From positions 248,001 through 312,000 of the forward strand of contig NZ_JAHEPS010000002.1 of NCBI RefSeq assembly GCF_018596335.1: a DNA stretch of 64,000 nt, in the 5' to 3' direction. The stretch's first letter is position 1, and every line of letters starts with the position of its first letter. The position numbers and the translations under genes were made by a program. The notes beneath the pieces were generated by a model. The model saw only the letters and a program-made list of their open reading frames with translations, was not told where the DNA came from and did not search any database. This DNA comes from Shewanella jiangmenensis. GTDB taxonomy: Bacteria > Pseudomonadota > Gammaproteobacteria > Enterobacterales > Shewanellaceae. Below, piece after piece: positions 35,422-43,941 of the stretch.

Positions 35422-35435
35422 TTGATGTGCATCAA
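35422..35435. promoter_or_regulatory. FNR/EtrA box, perfect
   Basis: TTGATGTGCATCAA is a full match to the FNR consensus. It lies between the DUF3149 and hemerythrin-chemoreceptor genes and could act on either. Confidence 0.75.
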
Positions 35436-35624
35436 GTTTTGCTTAATTTTGGAAGTCTGAACCATACTTTGACGTGGAGCGTCGGTGTGCATTAAATAAG
35501 AATACCTCTTTATGGGTATTTTTTGGCGTGAGTTCTGTTGATGCAGGTATTGCGATGTAGGCATTTGCGATGCAGATATTAATGGTGAAGCTATTTCAGG
35601 ACATGGATATTCAAGGGGTTTTGC

Positions 35625-37187
35625 ATGAGTTCGGTACTGGAACATAAAGCAGTATACGGTGTGGCAGGGTTGCTTGGTGCAGCCGTGCTGCTGAGTTTGG
35701 TTTTACACGCCCAATGGCTTGAAAGCGCACTGTTACTGCTTTCGATGGCGCTGACCTTTGCCGCCCTGCGCCAGCATCAGGCAAGCATTCGGCAGCTTGA
35801 GCGGGATGCAGGCCTGCTTGGGGATGGCGACCTGGCGCACCGCGTGGCGGTGGAGCGCTGTGGCCAGCTTGCTCAAACCGCCCGTGGCCTTAGCCGCATG
35901 TCCGAAGACGTGGGCCGTACCGTCGCAGCGTTAATGGACACCAGTGAGTCGATGCATCTGGTGGCGGCCGAGCTTAAAACTGTCAGCGATTTGACGGCCA
36001 AAGGGGTGGCTTCGCAGGAGGAGCGCACCGAAAATGCTGCCCAGTCAATGGCGCAGCTGGTGCACACAGTCCACGATATTTCCGCCAATGCTGCGCGGGT
36101 CGCCAGCGCGGTGGATGAAGCCAAGAGCCGTGCCACCCAGGGCGGGGAGGTGGTGGCTGAGGCCGTTAGCCGCATCAACGCCATGACCGAGCAAATCAGC
36201 CGCAGCGAAGAGGTTATTGAGCGCCTCGCCGCGGATGCCGCCAGTATTGGCAGTATTATCGACACCATTTCCCAGGTGGCCGAGCAAACCAACCTGCTGG
36301 CACTCAATGCCGCCATCGAAAGTGCCCGCGCCGGCGAGCATGGTCGCGGCTTTGCCGTGGTTGCCGATGAAGTGCGAAACCTGGCCAAGCGAACCTCCGA
36401 GGCCACGGTTGAAATTCAGCAACAAATTCAGGCGCTGCAGGCCGGCAGCCGTGAAAGCGTGTCTGTGATGAAGGCGTCCGTAACCTTGGCCGAGGAGACC
36501 CGCGAGCTGGTGTCAGGTGTCAGCGAGGCGCTTGATGTGATAGTGACTCAGGTGGCGGAGGTGACCCAGATGAGCCATCAGATTGCTGAAGCCTCCGGCC
36601 ATCAGCAGCAGGTCGCCGAGCAAATCAATGACTCTATCGCCTCTATATCCCAGCAGGCGGCCGATAATGCCCACAACACCAACCGCAACAATCTTGCCAG
36701 CCTGAAACTGTTCAATATGTCTCAGGAAATCGGTTCGTTGCTGCACCGATTTAACATCGACAGGCGCCAGCTTAAAGAGGCGAAGGAATTTGTCAGCTGG
36801 AGCAGTTCGCTCGATGTTGGTATGTCTGAAATCAATCGCCAGCATCAGCGGCTTATCTCGCTGATTAACGAGCTGCACCGCGCCATGGAAGGTCAATACG
36901 GGCTCGACGTTATCAAGCGGATTGTACAGGGGTTGGTGGATTACACCGCCAATCACTTCAGCTACGAAGAGGAGCTGTTTGCCCGCTTTGGCTATCCCCA
37001 CAGTAAAGAGCACAAAGATGAGCATGCTCGGCTGGTGACTCAGGTGCTTGATTTTCAAAAGCGAGTTGCCCGCGGTGAAGATGTTTCCGATGAACTGATG
37101 AGCTTCCTCAAGGCCTGGCTTATCGATCATATTCAGGGCAGTGACCGTGGCTACAGCCAGTTTTTACTGCAAAAAGGCGCCGACTAG
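35625..37187 (+). CDS. Methyl-accepting chemotaxis protein fused to bacteriohemerythrin
   Basis: A 520-residue chemoreceptor. Two closely spaced N-terminal membrane helices (about 10-47) with almost no periplasmic loop, then a signalling domain whose hairpin tip is at 218-255 ([21 protein letters not shown]). Residues 390-512 are hemerythrin with all seven di-iron ligands: His407, His444, Glu448, His463, His467, His502, Asp507. It should therefore bind O2 in the cytoplasm and steer swimming, as DcrH does in Desulfovibrio. A perfect FNR box lies about 190 bases upstream. Strong ATG with AAGGGG. Confidence 0.94.
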   Translation: MSSVLEHKAVYGVAGLLGAAVLLSLVLHAQWLESALLLLSMALTFAALRQHQASIRQLERDAGLLGDGDLAHRVAVERCGQLAQTARGLSRMSEDVGRTVAALMDTSESMHLVAAELKTVSDLTAKGVASQEERTENAAQSMAQLVHTVHDISANAARVASAVDEAKSRATQGGEVVAEAVSRINAMTEQISRSEEVIERLAADAASIGSIIDTISQVAEQTNLLALNAAIESARAGEHGRGFAVVADEVRNLAKRTSEATVEIQQQIQALQAGSRESVSVMKASVTLAEETRELVSGVSEALDVIVTQVAEVTQMSHQIAEASGHQQQVAEQINDSIASISQQAADNAHNTNRNNLASLKLFNMSQEIGSLLHRFNIDRRQLKEAKEFVSWSSSLDVGMSEINRQHQRLISLINELHRAMEGQYGLDVIKRIVQGLVDYTANHFSYEEELFARFGYPHSKEHKDEHARLVTQVLDFQKRVARGEDVSDELMSFLKAWLIDHIQGSDRGYSQFLLQKGAD

Positions 37188-37248
37188 CAGCCGGCGGCTG
37201 ATTTTTAAGCGAACGACGACTTATGTACCTGAAACCCCGTCAAAGGGC

Positions 37249-37276
37249 TTGCCAAGTGATTGGGCGCAGGTATAAT
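37249..37276 (+). promoter_or_regulatory. tRNA-Leu promoter
   Basis: -35 TTGCCA (37249-37254) and -10 TATAAT (37271-37276), 16 bases apart. A GC-rich stretch follows the -10, as in stringently controlled stable-RNA promoters. It implies a 5' leader of about 44 bases. Confidence 0.8.
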
Positions 37277-37326
37277 CCATGCCCAGAGTTAGCAAGCCAA
37301 ACGGCCTGCCAGCCTCAAAATTTGAT

Positions 37327-37413
37327 GCCAGAGTGGTGAAATTGGTAGACACAGGGGATTCAAAATCCCCCGCCCTTAAAAGCGTGTCGGTTCGAGTCCG
37401 ACCTCTGGTACCA
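37327..37413 (+). tRNA. tRNA-Leu (anticodon CAA)
   Basis: An 87-base class II tRNA. Acceptor stem GCCAGAG pairs with CTCTGGT (G-T allowed), discriminator A, and CCA is encoded (37411-37413). The anticodon stem GGGGA/TCCCC encloses loop TTCAAAA, giving CAA for UUG codons. A long variable arm (cgcccttaaaagcg) and the T arm GTCGGTTCGAGTCCGAC are clear. Confidence 0.97.
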
Positions 37414-37740
37414 ACTCAAAAGTCAGCGAAAGCTGGCTTTTTTGCTTTGTGGGGTTTGGAAACGCAAACCAACACGCCGCGTGTCGGCTGGAAGGCCAGC
37501 CCCGTCGGTCCGACCTCTGGTACCAACTCAAAAGTCAGCCTAGTGCTGGCTTTTTTGTTTTTTGGTGTTTGGAAACGCAAACCAACACGCCGCGTGTTGG
37601 CTGGAAAGTCGGCCCCACTGTCTACTGCACCGTCGGTTTGCTATAGCTCCCACCTCTGGAACCAACTCAAAGTCAGCCTAGCGCTGGCTTATTTGTTTTT
37701 GGGGTTTGGAAACCCTAACAACACACCGCCTCTTGGTTTT
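37397..37740 (+). repeat. Three iterated tRNA-Leu 3'-end plus terminator repeats
   Basis: The last 17 bases of the tRNA and the following terminator recur twice more. The element acctctgg...accaactcaaa begins at 37401, 37513 and 37652 (spacings 112 and 139). Each copy is followed by AGTCAGC/GCTGGCT and a T-rich stretch (37421-37443, 37533-37556, 37671-37694). Copies 1 and 2 also share a 40-base tail with aaacgcaaaccaacacgcc; copy 3 has decayed. The layout recalls the rtT repeats of the E. coli tyrT operon. Confidence 0.9.
37421..37443 (+). terminator. First terminator after tRNA-Leu
   Basis: AGTCAGC, loop GAAA, GCTGGCT and a T-run. Two further copies sit in the downstream repeats. Confidence 0.9.
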
Positions 37741-37796
37741 GTTGCTGCGTTTCGAATTCGGCCCGCTATTTACTTTGCCTTACCGAATAACCGCAT

Positions 37797-37830
37797 AAAA
37801 AAACCGCCCCTCAGATGATGAAAGGGGCGG
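37797..37830 (-). terminator. Terminator of the mannoside operon
   Basis: Stem CCGCCCC/GGGGCGG with a 13-base loop, followed by seven T on the minus strand. It lies 80 bases past the isomerase stop. Confidence 0.85.
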
Positions 37831-37909
37831 CGAAAAGTGAAGCGGGAGGTGCACCGCTTCAACTTGGGCTCGGTGTGGGCGCTGTTGTTGCGCTCTTTAT
37901 AAAACGGGC

Positions 37910-39079
37910 TTAAGCCAAATCCCGCAGGCTGTCGAAGCAGGCTCCGAGGGTGTGGTAGTCACACTTGGCACCGGCGGCGCTTTTTTCGTTGGAGTATTTG
38001 CGGTTATCGCGATAAAGCACCCTAAACCAGGCGCCGTATTCATGGTCGACAAAATGCTGCCACGAGTAGGCCCACAGGGCGTTGTAGGCATCGAGGTACT
38101 TTTGCTCGCCGGTTTGCTGATACAGCATGGCGGCTGCGGCAAAGCTCTCTGCCTGCACCCAGAAGTACTTGTCATCGTCGCACCATTTGCCATCCGGGCC
38201 GAAGCCATACACCATGCCGCCGTGCTCTTTATCCCAGCTCTTGTCAAAGGCGGTGTCGAACAGGGTCTTGGCGCGGCTTATCAGCCATGACTGATGGCTG
38301 TGGCGGGCAAGCGACAGCAGCAGCTTGGCCCACTCGGTCTGGTGGCCGCCCTGGAAGCCCCAGGGGCGGTAGAGGTTCTTGGGATCGTCCTTGTTGTAGT
38401 CCCAGTCAATGGCAAAGTCGGGGGTGAAGTGTTCCCAGATGATGCCGCCGGTCAGCGCCGCCTGGCGGTTGGCAATCTTGTCGGCAATTTCCATGGCGCG
38501 GTCGAGGAAGCGGCCTTCGCCACTGGCTTCAAAGGCCGCAATCATGGCTTCACACAGGTGCATATTGGCGTTCTGGCCGCGATAGTCAGACAGCACGCCA
38601 TCGGCACTGATTTCATCGGCGTAAAGGCCATATTCCGGCTGCCAGAAGCGCTGCTCGAGCAGATTGTAAATCCACAGCAGCTTGTTGTTGTCTTTCAGGA
38701 TCCCGGCTCTGCGACAGGCAGCAAAAGCCAGCAGCACAAAGGCGTAGCCATAGGCCTGCTGGGTCATGTCGTCGCTCTGATGGTTTTTCAGTGTCCAGGC
38801 AAAGCGCTCACCCGCCTGCAGATGCACGTTCAGCAGGTAGTTAAGGCCGTGGCGGGCCTGGTTTAAGTAATCAGGTTTATTCAGCACCTCGGCGGCGCGG
38901 GCGTAGTTGACAATGATGCGACAGCTGCTTACCAGCTGACGAAAGCCGGGCTCAAACAGGCTGCCGTCGTCATAATAGTTATGGAAATAGCCGCCGCTGG
39001 CATCAATTACCCGTGGGTCGTAAAAATCCAGAATACTCTGGGAGTGGGACAGTAAAAAATCACGGCTGTAAAAATTCAT
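37910..39079 (-). CDS. AGE-family mannose isomerase (probable)
   Basis: A 389-residue protein of the N-acylglucosamine 2-epimerase family (alpha/alpha barrel). Likely catalytic His residues are in QGGHQTEWAKLL and CDYHTLGAC; MHLCEAMIAAFEA and YFWVQAESFAAA are typical. The locus (alpha-mannosidases, fructokinase) argues for mannose to fructose isomerisation rather than N-acylglucosamine epimerisation. Last gene of the operon, with AGGAAC before its ATG. Cytosolic. The specific substrate is inferred from context. Confidence 0.82.
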   Translation of the reverse strand: MNFYSRDFLLSHSQSILDFYDPRVIDASGGYFHNYYDDGSLFEPGFRQLVSSCRIIVNYARAAEVLNKPDYLNQARHGLNYLLNVHLQAGERFAWTLKNHQSDDMTQQAYGYAFVLLAFAACRRAGILKDNNKLLWIYNLLEQRFWQPEYGLYADEISADGVLSDYRGQNANMHLCEAMIAAFEASGEGRFLDRAMEIADKIANRQAALTGGIIWEHFTPDFAIDWDYNKDDPKNLYRPWGFQGGHQTEWAKLLLSLARHSHQSWLISRAKTLFDTAFDKSWDKEHGGMVYGFGPDGKWCDDDKYFWVQAESFAAAAMLYQQTGEQKYLDAYNALWAYSWQHFVDHEYGAWFRVLYRDNRKYSNEKSAAGAKCDYHTLGACFDSLRDLA

Positions 39080-39115
39080 AAGTGTTCCTGGGTTCAGGCG
39101 AAAATAGAAAGCTTT

Positions 39116-40123
39116 TTAAAACGCAATGTCATTAAACGCCTTGGCGGCAAACTGCACGCCAAGCTGCGCGCTGAAGTCTTCGGCCTCGGCAAGCACCGGC
39201 AGAGCCGGGAAGGCGCCGGGGCGACTCACCGCGAGGGCGCCGCAGGCAATGGCGAAAATAAGTGCCTGTTTAAGCAAGGCTTCGTCGGCGAGTAAGGATT
39301 CAAGCCCACTTTTGGCTATCCGGTACAGCAGGCCGCCAATAAAGCCATCGCCGCCGGCAGTGGTATCGACCACTTTGACTCTGGGTGGCTGCAGCGTAAG
39401 ACTGCGCCTGCCGGTATAGGCTGTTACCGGATTGCCGCCGTCGGTGACCATCACCAGCTGGCAGCCAAGATTCAGTAGCATGTCGATAAACTGCGCCGTG
39501 CCTGCACCTGCCAGATACTCAAGTTCTTCTTTGGCAAACTTGAGCACCTGCGCCTTACTTACCAGACACATCACAGTCTCTTTGCAGGCCTTGCCCTGTG
39601 GCCAGAGGTTGTGGCGCAGATTGACATCCACACACACAGTGACGTTTGCCTCGAGTGCCCGGTCGGCGATTTCGAGCGTGGCCTCGGCGCTTTGGGGCGT
39701 GGTCAGGGTGTTGCTGCACAGATGCAAAATGGCGGTGTTTTCAAACCAGCTGTTATCCACAGCGGCGGCATCAAACAGGGTGTCGGCGCCGCCATCGCGG
39801 TAAAAGCTGAAGCTGCGATCGCCTGTGTCATCCAGATGCACAAAGGCAAGCGAGGTGGGGGCGGTTTCGTGGCGACCAAGCAGGCTGATGTCTACGCCGT
39901 AACGCACAAGCGCCTCCGCGAGAAAATCGCCGAATTTGTCGTTTCCAACCAGTCCGGCAAAGCGGGCGTCACCGCCAAGCTTGGCGACTGCCACCGCCGC
40001 ATTGGCGGGGGCGCCGCCCGGATACTGCCTGAAGGATGGCAGCTTCAGGCCGTCATCCTCCGCATTGCCGGTACTTAAAAAATCAATCAGGGCTTCACCG
40101 AAGCACAGCACCCGGTTACTCAT
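39116..40123 (-). CDS. PfkB-family fructokinase (probable)
   Basis: A 335-residue ribokinase-family sugar kinase. The N-terminal signature is FRQYPGGAPANAAVAVAKLGG. The C-terminal signature is DTTAGGDGFIGGLL, where most members have DTTGAGDAFxGG; the catalytic Asp is kept but the anion-hole glycines are rearranged. The FGEALIDF start is that of fructokinases. In this locus it should make fructose-6-phosphate from the fructose formed by the isomerase. Its ATG overlaps the transporter stop (TAATG), so the two are coupled. Confidence 0.85.
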   Translation of the reverse strand: MSNRVLCFGEALIDFLSTGNAEDDGLKLPSFRQYPGGAPANAAVAVAKLGGDARFAGLVGNDKFGDFLAEALVRYGVDISLLGRHETAPTSLAFVHLDDTGDRSFSFYRDGGADTLFDAAAVDNSWFENTAILHLCSNTLTTPQSAEATLEIADRALEANVTVCVDVNLRHNLWPQGKACKETVMCLVSKAQVLKFAKEELEYLAGAGTAQFIDMLLNLGCQLVMVTDGGNPVTAYTGRRSLTLQPPRVKVVDTTAGGDGFIGGLLYRIAKSGLESLLADEALLKQALIFAIACGALAVSRPGAFPALPVLAEAEDFSAQLGVQFAAKAFNDIAF

Positions 40124-41361
40124 TACGCATTCTCTCCGGTTGCCTGTTTACGGGCGTAAAAGGCATACCAACAAATATAAAGATAACAGAAGGTTGGCAC
40201 GACAAAGCTGAGCTGGATGCCGATGCTGTCGGCGGTTACGCCTTGAATTATCGGCAATATCGCGCCGCCGACTATGGCCTGGCACAGCAGGCCGGAGCCG
40301 CGGCTGGTGAGCTCACCAAGGCCTTCAATCGCCAGGGTAAAAATAGTCGGGAACATGATGGAGTTGAAAAAGCCTATCGCCAATACGGCCACAATCGCGA
40401 GCTCGCCGCTGGAAATGATAGTGAGCATCAGCAGCAGATTGGCAAACACCGCATTGGCCGCGAGCACAGTAGCCGGATTAAAACGGCGGGTGAGGGCTGC
40501 GCCGGCAAAGCGGCCAAGCATAGCGCCGCCCCAATACCAGGCCACCAGTTTTGCGGCGCTCTTTTCATCCATTCCACCAATGCTTGGCTCGGCAAAGTAG
40601 TTCACCAAAAAGCTGCCGATAGACACCTCTGCGCCCACATAAAGGAAAATTGCCAGCGCGCCCAAAAGCAGGCGCTTATGGGACAACAGCGAGCCTGAAT
40701 GCTGCCTGTCCACGCCCATGGCGGTTTGCTTTACCTTGCCGCCAATGAGCACAAAACCCAGCGCAATCAGCCCAATCACGGCAGCGAGCAGCAGATACGG
40801 CAGCTGCACCGCTTCGTGGGTACCGGCGGCAGCGCCGAAAATAAGCAGCCCGCCAAACAGGGGCCCAAGCGTATGCCCGAGGGAGTTCAGCGCCTGGGCC
40901 AGATTCAGGCGGCTGGCAGCGGTGCGCTCTGGGCCGAGGCGGGCCACAAACGGATTGGCGGAAACCTGCAAAATGGTGATGCCCGAGGCCAGCACAAACA
41001 GCGCCAGCAAAAACAGCTCGTACTCTTCAAGGCTCGATGCCGGGTAAAACAGCAGGCAGCCCGTGGCCATGGTGCAAAGACCCACGATAATGCCGCGAAG
41101 GTAGCCGATGCGGGATATCAGCGAGCCTGCCAGCGGCGATACCAAAAAGTAAGCGCCAAAAAAGCAGAACTGCACCAGCATTGCCTGGGTGTAACTGAGC
41201 TCGAATATGCCTTTCAGGTGCGGGATCAGGATATCGTTCAGCGCCGTGATAAAGCCCCAGATGAAAAACAAACTGGTCATGGCACCAAACAGCAGCTGCT
41301 GATTGCTCTGGGCCGCGACTGGCTCGCCCGCGGCGGTCTGGGTAGAAGTGACTATGGCCAT
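40123..41361 (-). CDS. FHS-family (FucP/GluP-type) sugar:proton symporter
   Basis: A 412-residue MFS transporter with about 12 membrane segments. The pattern FFIWGFITALNDILIPHLK, SANPFVARLGPERTAASRLNLAQALNSLG and LGPLFGGLL is specific to the fucose/glucose-galactose (FHS) family. It probably brings mannose, released in the periplasm by the GH92 enzymes, across the inner membrane. ATG 41361 follows the upstream stop by only three bases. Confidence 0.9.
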   Translation of the reverse strand: MAIVTSTQTAAGEPVAAQSNQQLLFGAMTSLFFIWGFITALNDILIPHLKGIFELSYTQAMLVQFCFFGAYFLVSPLAGSLISRIGYLRGIIVGLCTMATGCLLFYPASSLEEYELFLLALFVLASGITILQVSANPFVARLGPERTAASRLNLAQALNSLGHTLGPLFGGLLIFGAAAGTHEAVQLPYLLLAAVIGLIALGFVLIGGKVKQTAMGVDRQHSGSLLSHKRLLLGALAIFLYVGAEVSIGSFLVNYFAEPSIGGMDEKSAAKLVAWYWGGAMLGRFAGAALTRRFNPATVLAANAVFANLLLMLTIISSGELAIVAVLAIGFFNSIMFPTIFTLAIEGLGELTSRGSGLLCQAIVGGAILPIIQGVTADSIGIQLSFVVPTFCYLYICWYAFYARKQATGENA

Positions 41362-41364
41362 GGC

Positions 41365-43896
41365 TTAGTTCCCTGTCAGCGAAAATGAAGGTGGGCGGTC
41401 GGCCATTGCCTGACCAAAGGCCGGGTTGGGCTTATCGCTCAGTTTGAATTCGAGACTGGTGCTTTGCTCTACATAATCAGCTGGAATAAAGCTTTTCAGG
41501 CTCGGTTTGCCATTAAGCACTATCCCATCGATATAGAGGTTGTCGTTGCTGGCACCCGGGGCGCGGATGCTGAGCTTGCCTATTTCGGCGGCTTCAAACA
41601 CAGGTGCGGCCAGCACCAGTTCGGCGCGGCCCGGCAGCATGGGGTAAAGCCCGAGCGCCGAGAACACATACCAGGACGACATCTGTCCCAAATCATCCTG
41701 CCCTGGAATGCCCTTGGGCGTTGGCAGCCACAGGGTGTTCAGGGTCTCGCGCACTACTTTTTGGGTTTTGTGGGCGGCACCTGTGTGCAGGTACATCCAG
41801 GGGCTGTTGATGGATGGCTGGTTACTCACGTCGGCAAAAAAGGCATCGTCGCGGAACAGCACATAGCTGCCGTCTGGCTTGATAAAGTGGCCATCGAGCC
41901 TTGCTTCCATGGCGGCGTCGCCGCCAAGCAGCGCCGACATACCTGCGCCATCAAAGGGCAGCATCCACAGGTATTGGGCTGGGCTTCCCTCAACAAACAG
42001 ATGCGGACTCGCCGGGTCGAAATCGGTCTTCCAGCTGCCGTCTTTGTTGCGGCCCTGAATGTAGCCAAGCTCGGCGGTAGCCTTGGGGTTGTAGAGGTTT
42101 TTCCAGTAACCGGCGCGCTTAAGCAGCTCGTCACTCTGGCCTTGCTGGCCAAGGCGTGATGCCAGCTGCGACAGGGCGAAGTCGGCGCTCACCTGCTCCA
42201 GAGTTTCACTGGCGCCTTCCCAGCTGTTGGATTGGTCTGAGATGTAATTGATTGACAACCACTGATCCAGCGACGGCCGCTGACCACGGCAGAACACCGG
42301 GCAGCCAATGTTGCCAAGGTCAAACTGCGTCGGCTCGGTGGCGGCCTTGTACAGCGACTCGTAGGCCTCTTTCACCGCAAAATCATCGGCGCCGAAGGCG
42401 ACAAAGTTGGCGATGGCGATGGTGGACGGGTCGCCTGACATCACCGAGGTCGCGCCCGAGTTGTGGGTCCATCTGTCCCACACGCCGCCGTATTGATTGG
42501 CCTGATTGAGCATCGACTGGGCCATGTCGGAGGCCACTTTGGGCTCCATCAGGCTTATCAGCTGCAGCTGCGAGCGGTACACATCCCAGAGGGAATAGTT
42601 GGCGTACTGCGCGGCCTGACCCGCGCTCAGCTTATGCACCTTGCCATCGAAGCCGGTGTACTCGCCATTAACGTCACTGAAAAGATTGGGGTGGTGCAGC
42701 GCATGGTAAAGCGCGGTGTAAAAGGTGGTGAGCCTGTCCTTGTCGGCCTCCGGGTTGGCGGCAACCTTGACCTTGGCAAGGGTCTCGTTCCAGCGGGCAT
42801 TGGCTGCAGTTTCTACTGCACTGAAGTCTTTGTGGGCCTGCTCGGCAATCAGGTTTTGGCGGGCGTTGGCCTCGCTCACGTAAGAGATCCCCACCCGCAT
42901 GGTGACTTTTTGCTGCGCAGCAGTATCGAGTTCAAGCCACAGACCAGAGCCCTTGCCAAGCTCGGGCACGCCCTTGGGGCCGTAGCCGGTGCCGCCTTCG
43001 CTGTAGCTGGCACCCGGCAGCATTTTATCATCCTGCCAGCCGCCGCTGGAGGTCACGGGCACGTCCAGTTTGGCCACAAAGTGCAGGGTGTAATAGCTGT
43101 AGCGGTTGGCTTCGCCTAAATAGCCGCAGAAGTTGCCGCTGGTGACTGAGCCTGTGATTTCGCCGGTTTCGGGATTAAAGCGGGTGCTGGCTTGTTCGCT
43201 GCCAAGCTGATTGTAAGCGGTGCGGAACAGAAGCTTGGCATCGGCATCTTTAGGGAAATCAAACTCGGCGATGCCGCTGCGCTCAGTGGCGGTTAAATTC
43301 ACACCAACGCCGTTATCCAAGGTAAGGCGGTAGCTGCCGGGGCGCACGCTTTCATTGGCGTGGCTGTAACCCACGCTGTAGTAAGCGTCCATCAAATCTG
43401 TATCGGGTGAGTGCTTGATGGGCTCAAGGAATGGCAGCACAGGCACTTCGCCCGAGGCTCCAAGGCAGCCGGTGCCGGACAGGCGGGTGAAGCTGAATCC
43501 CTTAACCCGGGTGGCGTCGTAGTTGTAACCGCCGGGGGAGACGGGAATGCGCACTTTCTCTTCCAGTACGCGCTTTTTTAAGCCTTCGCTTTCGTTAAGC
43601 AGCGTCTCAGTGTAGGCGTGCTCCGGGCCAAAATTGAACATACCAAAGGGCAGTGAGGCGCCCACGGCCACGTTGGCCGCCTGGCGATGGTTGAATACGC
43701 CCTGGCTGCCAATCAGCGGATTAACAAAATCCACCGGCTGGCTAATCCAGCTCGGGCTTTTTGCCGCTTTGTTGGCGACGCTGTTGTCAGCCTGGCTGCG
43801 ATTTGTGTCTGCGTCGCTGCTGCCACAGCCACTGAGCGACAATCCGCTCAGTGCTGCGATAACGGCAATGCCGATAAGGGTACGAGGTGTGTGCAT
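41365..43896 (-). CDS. GH92 alpha-1,2-mannosidase, lipoprotein
   Basis: An 843-residue glycoside hydrolase family 92 enzyme. The signal has a lipobox (GLSLSGC), so it is probably anchored to the envelope. The catalytic part opens VDFVNPLIGSQGVF and ends with the family motif QMSSWYVFSALGLYPMLPG. GH92 enzymes are calcium-dependent exo-alpha-mannosidases acting by inversion. It differs clearly from the neighbouring GH92 (for example HRQAANVAVGASLPFG, SGTGCLGASGEVP), so the two may split different linkages. Confidence 0.9.
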   Translation of the reverse strand: MHTPRTLIGIAVIAALSGLSLSGCGSSDADTNRSQADNSVANKAAKSPSWISQPVDFVNPLIGSQGVFNHRQAANVAVGASLPFGMFNFGPEHAYTETLLNESEGLKKRVLEEKVRIPVSPGGYNYDATRVKGFSFTRLSGTGCLGASGEVPVLPFLEPIKHSPDTDLMDAYYSVGYSHANESVRPGSYRLTLDNGVGVNLTATERSGIAEFDFPKDADAKLLFRTAYNQLGSEQASTRFNPETGEITGSVTSGNFCGYLGEANRYSYYTLHFVAKLDVPVTSSGGWQDDKMLPGASYSEGGTGYGPKGVPELGKGSGLWLELDTAAQQKVTMRVGISYVSEANARQNLIAEQAHKDFSAVETAANARWNETLAKVKVAANPEADKDRLTTFYTALYHALHHPNLFSDVNGEYTGFDGKVHKLSAGQAAQYANYSLWDVYRSQLQLISLMEPKVASDMAQSMLNQANQYGGVWDRWTHNSGATSVMSGDPSTIAIANFVAFGADDFAVKEAYESLYKAATEPTQFDLGNIGCPVFCRGQRPSLDQWLSINYISDQSNSWEGASETLEQVSADFALSQLASRLGQQGQSDELLKRAGYWKNLYNPKATAELGYIQGRNKDGSWKTDFDPASPHLFVEGSPAQYLWMLPFDGAGMSALLGGDAAMEARLDGHFIKPDGSYVLFRDDAFFADVSNQPSINSPWMYLHTGAAHKTQKVVRETLNTLWLPTPKGIPGQDDLGQMSSWYVFSALGLYPMLPGRAELVLAAPVFEAAEIGKLSIRAPGASNDNLYIDGIVLNGKPSLKSFIPADYVEQSTSLEFKLSDKPNPAFGQAMADRPPSFSLTGN

Positions 43897-43916
43897 TGTC
43901 TGTCCTTGTCTGTCCT
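43897..43916. repeat. 10-bp duplication over a ribosome-binding site
   Basis: tgtctgtcct is exactly doubled at 43897-43916. On the minus strand each copy carries AGGACA, so the ribosome-binding site of the first GH92 gene is duplicated. Confidence 0.7.
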
Positions 43917-43941
43917 TTTCCGCTTTTGACGGTGGACGTTT

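Noticed and set aside
37279..37818. Plus-strand open frame over the tRNA and its repeats
   Set aside because: It reads through a tRNA gene and three terminators, and its internal repeats come from the tRNA-end duplications.
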